Source: Blastococcus sp. TF02A-35 (GTDB lineage Bacteria; Actinomycetota; Actinomycetes; Mycobacteriales; Geodermatophilaceae). Taken from it: a stretch of 64,000 nucleotides of DNA. The DNA lies in the NCBI RefSeq assembly GCF_004571075.1, contig NZ_SPQP01000012.1, forward strand, positions 1 to 64,000, read 5' to 3'. Positions 61,276 through 64,000 of this stretch are shown here, piece by piece (the stretch's first letter is position 1; the number at the start of each line of letters is the position of its first letter). Both the position numbers and the translations under genes were made by a program. The notes beneath the pieces were generated by a model. It saw only the letters and a list, made by a program, of their open reading frames with translations. It did no database searches and was not told where the DNA came from.

Positions 61276-62160
61276 TCACGCGAGCCGAGCCGTCAGCCCG
61301 CTCGGGCGGGTCAGCAGGACCGCGGCCAGCAGCAGCACGACCGACAGGTCGCCCACCCCGCTCGCCGCGTAGTAGTTGGCGAACTGCTGGACGAGGCCCA
61401 CGAGCACGGCGGCCACGGCAGTCCCGGTGATGGAGCTCATCCCGCCGATGACGACGACGATGAACGCGAAGATCAGCAGCGAGGTGCCCTGCCCCGGCGA
61501 GATCGAGCCGAGGTAGATGCCACCGAGGGCGCCGGCCAGCGCGGCGAAGGCGCCGCCGACCGCGAACACCAGCGTGAACGCCTTCCGCACGTCGATGCCG
61601 AGCGCGGTCACCATCGACCGGTTCTCCACGCCCGCCCGGATGATCAGGCCGACCCGGGTGAACCGGAGGAAGGCCAGGACCGCCACCAGGACCACCAGCG
61701 CGCTGCCGATCAGCAGGAAGCGGTCGTTGGGCACGCTGGCGCCCAGGACCGACGTCGTGCGCTGGGCCCACTCCGGCCGCGGGAAGGGGTGCGGGTCGGC
61801 TCCCCAGATGGCGCGCACCAGGGCGACCAGCGCCAGGGCGAGACCCATGGTGACCAGCACCTGCTCGATGTGCCGCTCGTAGAGCGGCCGGATGAGGGCC
61901 AGCTCGACCAGGGCCGCGACGGCGGTGCCGACGGCGACCCCGAAGGCGACGGCGAGCACGAAGCCCCAGCCGGTCGAGCCGGCGCCGGGCAGGTTGTCCG
62001 ACGCCCACCAGGTCCCGTAGGCCCCGATGGTCAGGAAGGCGCCGTGGGCGAAGTTCAGCACGCCCATCAGCCCGAAGATGAGCGAGAGGCCGGAGGCCAC
62101 CAGGAAGTAGAGGGCGGCCAGCCCCAGGCCGGTGACGGTGAGGAGCACGACGGTGTCCAT
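61276..62160 (-). CDS. livH: Branched-chain amino acid ABC transporter permease LivH
   Basis: The 294-residue permease with about eight helices has the LivH motif FGLMGVLNFAHGAFLTIGAYG near residue 30 (split), GLIIRAGVENRSMVTALGIDV and a terminal LTRPSGLTARLA. It forms the membrane channel with LivM. ATG 62160 shares its A with the livF stop (TGATG). Its stop is 12 bp before the livM start. It is intact. Confidence 0.94.
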   Translation of the reverse strand: MDTVVLLTVTGLGLAALYFLVASGLSLIFGLMGVLNFAHGAFLTIGAYGTWWASDNLPGAGSTGWGFVLAVAFGVAVGTAVAALVELALIRPLYERHIEQVLVTMGLALALVALVRAIWGADPHPFPRPEWAQRTTSVLGASVPNDRFLLIGSALVVLVAVLAFLRFTRVGLIIRAGVENRSMVTALGIDVRKAFTLVFAVGGAFAALAGALGGIYLGSISPGQGTSLLIFAFIVVVIGGMSSITGTAVAAVLVGLVQQFANYYAASGVGDLSVVLLLAAVLLTRPSGLTARLA

Positions 62161-62900
62161 CAGGCGTGCCCCCCGCTCGTCGCCACGCCCAGCAGCTCGC
62201 GGGTCCGGTCGGCGTCGTCCAGCAGGTCCTGGGCGGAGCCGGTCCAGGCGACCCGTCCCTGGTCGACGACGGCCGCGTCCTGCGCCATCCGGCGCACCAC
62301 GGTCAGGTTCTGCTCGACGAGCAGGATCGTCACCTCCTCGGCCGCGCGGGCCAGCACCTCGGCGACCTCGGCGACCAGCAGCGGGGCCAGCCCCTTCGTC
62401 GGCTCGTCGATCAGCAGCAGCTGGTTGTCGTTGAGCAGCAGCCGGGCGATGGCGACCATCTGCTGCTGGCCACCGGAGAGCGTCCCGGCCAGCTGCCGGC
62501 TCCGCTGCTTGAGCTCGGGGAACAGCTCGTAGACCCGGTCGTGGTGGTGGGCGGAGTCCCGCCGCTCGGCCAGGGTGAGGTTCTCGGCGACGGTGAGGCC
62601 GCCGAAGACCTCGCGGTCCTCCGGCGCGTAGCCGATGCCGTGCCGCACCACCTCGTGCGTGCGGCGGCCCGACAGCCGGTGGGTGCGGCCGTCGGCGCCG
62701 GTGAGCTCGACCACGCCGGTGGAGGGCACCAGCCCCAGGACGGCCTTGACGGTGGTGGTCTTCCCGGCGCCGTTGCGCCCGAGCAGCGCGGTCACGCCGC
62801 CGCGGCGGACGGTGAGGTCCACGCCCTGCAGGATGTGGCTGCCGGACAGCCGGACGTGCACGTCGGACATCCGGAGCAGCGGCTGGTCGGTCGCGGTCAC
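62160..62900 (-). CDS. livF: Branched-chain amino acid ABC transporter ATPase LivF
   Basis: The 246-residue ATPase has Walker A GRNGAGKTT (near residue 42), Q-loop region APEDREVFGGLTV, signature LSGGQQQM, Walker B LLLIDEP and H-loop region. The catalytic His of the switch is replaced by Gln in LLVEQN, which is normal for LivF. GTG 62900 overlaps the livG stop by 4 bases. Operon order on this strand is binding protein, livG, livF, livH, livM. Confidence 0.95.
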   Translation of the reverse strand: MTATDQPLLRMSDVHVRLSGSHILQGVDLTVRRGGVTALLGRNGAGKTTTVKAVLGLVPSTGVVELTGADGRTHRLSGRRTHEVVRHGIGYAPEDREVFGGLTVAENLTLAERRDSAHHHDRVYELFPELKQRSRQLAGTLSGGQQQMVAIARLLLNDNQLLLIDEPTKGLAPLLVAEVAEVLARAAEEVTILLVEQNLTVVRRMAQDAAVVDQGRVAWTGSAQDLLDDADRTRELLGVATSGGHA

Positions 62901-63694
62901 AGCTGCTCCCCCAGGTACGCCTGCTGCACCGCGGGGTCGCTCGTGACCTTCTCCGGGGTGTCGAGCGCCAGCAGCCGGCCGTGGTGCATGACCGCCACCC
63001 GGTCCGCCAGCCCCAGCAGCACGTCCATGTGGTGCTCGACCATCAGCACCGTCTTGCCCTCCTCGCGGTGCACCCCGGCGATGACCTCGGTGAGCCCGGC
63101 GACGTCCTCGATGCTGACGCCGGCCATGGGCTCGTCCAGCAGGACGACCGTCGGGTCGGTGGCCAGCAGGATGGCGAGCTCGAGCTTGCGCTTGTCGCCG
63201 TGGGACAGCGCCCCGGCGAGGCCGTCGCCGCGCCGGGCGAGCCCGACCCGCTGCAGCGAGCGCGTGGCGACGTCCTGGGCGGCGTCCCGGTCGCGGACCC
63301 GCTGCCACGGTCGCAGGCTGCCGCCCAGCTTGGCCTGCGCCGCCAGCCGGACGTTCTCCCGGACGGTCAGCCCGGCGAAGACCGAGGACGCCTGGAACGT
63401 GCGCCCCAGACCCCGCCGGGCGCGGGCGGCCGGCGCCGCCCCGGTGATGTCGGCGCCGTCGAGGGTGACGGAGCCGCCGGTCGCCGGGAGCAGCCCGGAG
63501 AGCAGGTTGAACAGCGACGTCTTGCCGGCCCCGTTGGGCCCGATGACGGCGACGAACTCACCGCGCGCGACGTCGAAGCTGACGTCGTCGACGATGACCG
63601 CCCCACCGATGGCGCAGGTGAGGCCGGCGACCTGCAGCACCGGCACGCCCGCGGCGGGGCGGGCGGCCGGTGCTGCCTCCGTGCTCGTGGACAC
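62897..63694 (-). CDS. livG: Branched-chain amino acid ABC transporter ATPase LivG
   Basis: The 265-residue ATPase has Walker A GPNGAGKTS (near residue 52), the LivG-type GRTFQASSVFAGLTVRENV Q-loop, a signature region ALSHGDKRKLEL (Ser-His-Gly-Asp in place of SGGQ, as in other LivG proteins), Walker B VVLLDEP and H-loop LMVEHHM. It starts 13 bp after the binding-protein stop and overlaps livF. Confidence 0.95.
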   Translation of the reverse strand: MSTSTEAAPAARPAAGVPVLQVAGLTCAIGGAVIVDDVSFDVARGEFVAVIGPNGAGKTSLFNLLSGLLPATGGSVTLDGADITGAAPAARARRGLGRTFQASSVFAGLTVRENVRLAAQAKLGGSLRPWQRVRDRDAAQDVATRSLQRVGLARRGDGLAGALSHGDKRKLELAILLATDPTVVLLDEPMAGVSIEDVAGLTEVIAGVHREEGKTVLMVEHHMDVLLGLADRVAVMHHGRLLALDTPEKVTSDPAVQQAYLGEQL

Positions 63695-63707
63695 GCGGGA
63701 CCCGGGG

Positions 63708-64000
63708 TCAGGAGCCGGACGCGACCGGCGGGGCGGTCGTCTCGGCGTCCAGCGTCTCGACCAGGACCGGGACCAGCTCGCCGTCCTTCTCCTCCAGGCG
63801 GGCCTGGAACATCGGCTGCAGCAGCGCGTGGTCCTCCTCGCGGATGGTCATCTCGCCCTTGACGCCGTCGAAGGTCCAGCCCTCCAGCGCGTCGATCATG
63901 GCGCTCACCTCGTCGCCGCCCTCCTGGATGGCGCGGACGACCATCTGGGCGGCGGTGAAGCCGTCGGGCGTGAAGAGGTCGACCTCGCCCCCGTCGGCCT
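63708..64000 (-). CDS. ABC transporter substrate-binding protein, C-terminal part (5' end outside window)
   Basis: The frame is open to the right edge of the window and ends at 63708. The visible 97 residues fit the C terminus of a Leu/Ile/Val-type periplasmic binding protein: TPDGFTAAQMVVRAIQEGG, then LEGWTFDGVKGEMTIREED and a tail ending APPVASGS. Ligand is not determinable from this part. It is the first gene of the Liv operon on the minus strand and the start is outside the window. Confidence 0.88.
   Translation of the reverse strand, partial: ADGGEVDLFTPDGFTAAQMVVRAIQEGGDEVSAMIDALEGWTFDGVKGEMTIREEDHALLQPMFQARLEEKDGELVPVLVETLDAETTAPPVASGS

Noticed and set aside
60752-62008. 418-codon frame spanning livH and livM
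   Set aside because: Its first part is out of frame with livH; the part from 61264 is the 5' portion of the frameshifted livM.

Overview
This 64 kb window is very GC-rich, protein-dense actinobacterial chromosome. Gene content (purine genes, dnaK-grpE-dnaJ-hspR, clpB, dcd, an EtfD-like reductase, LGFP repeats, a GPGG-motif mini membrane protein, DUF3151, DUF3140) and base composition suggest a member of the Geodermatophilaceae (Blastococcus, Geodermatophilus or Modestobacter). The lineage is an inference. I see no insertion sequence, prophage or CRISPR array. Much of the gene set also lies in the 0.24-0.4 Mb region of the Mycobacterium tuberculosis chromosome, so most of this is conserved core, with small accessory patches.

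Layout. 1-9.4 kb: the end of an LGFP-repeat protein, purC-purB, an AI-2E-type permease, a small unknown gene with purD, a glycerophosphodiesterase, rsgA and purA. 9.4-12.8 kb: an unknown gene divergent from purA, a two-gene sugar-type ABC transporter lacking a binding protein, a GPGG-motif membrane peptide and DUF3151. 12.8-18 kb: fba, a lipoprotein, a CoA-disulfide-reductase-like flavoprotein coupled to a GlcD-like FAD oxidase, and pyrE. 18-22 kb: a fasciclin lipoprotein, a five-span molybdopterin oxidoreductase and two membrane proteins. 22-33 kb: the stress block of clpB, ohrR-osmC, a MarR-controlled drug exporter, and dnaK-grpE-dnaJ-hspR with a further marR gene translationally coupled to its end. 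33-45 kb: a decayed AbiEi-like gene, padR with a HAAS-type membrane gene, the EtfD-like iron-sulfur reductase, a DUF389 protein, a CynX-type MFS, dcd, a large secreted subtilase, and a PAS/soluble-chemoreceptor pair. 45-50 kb: tRNA-Gly(CCC), a GAF histidine kinase convergent with a NarL-type regulator, and DUF3140, methyltransferase and type III polyketide synthase genes. 50-55 kb: tiny disordered proteins, a TetR regulator, a LapA-domain protein and a FadE5-like acyl-CoA dehydrogenase. 55-64 kb: a 3-hydroxybutyrate module (MHS transporter, bdhA, GAF/PucR-type regulator), an unknown conserved protein and a Liv-type ABC operon that runs off the right edge.

Regulation visible in the DNA. HspR-type HAIR repeats sit about 80 bp upstream of both dnaK and clpB, and hspR is itself in the dnaK operon. 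A 17-bp perfect inverted repeat covers the likely promoter of the marR-MFS operon. An identical 15-base site lies upstream of both the EtfD-like gene and the FadE5-like gene, 17 kb apart, and the FadE5 promoter carries a second, perfect copy of the same palindrome. This points to one repressor controlling an acyl-CoA dehydrogenase and the membrane reductase thought to take its electrons, and is the most interesting signal here. Two genes (the MHS transporter and livM) are each broken by a single-base frameshift that may be real or a sequence error.
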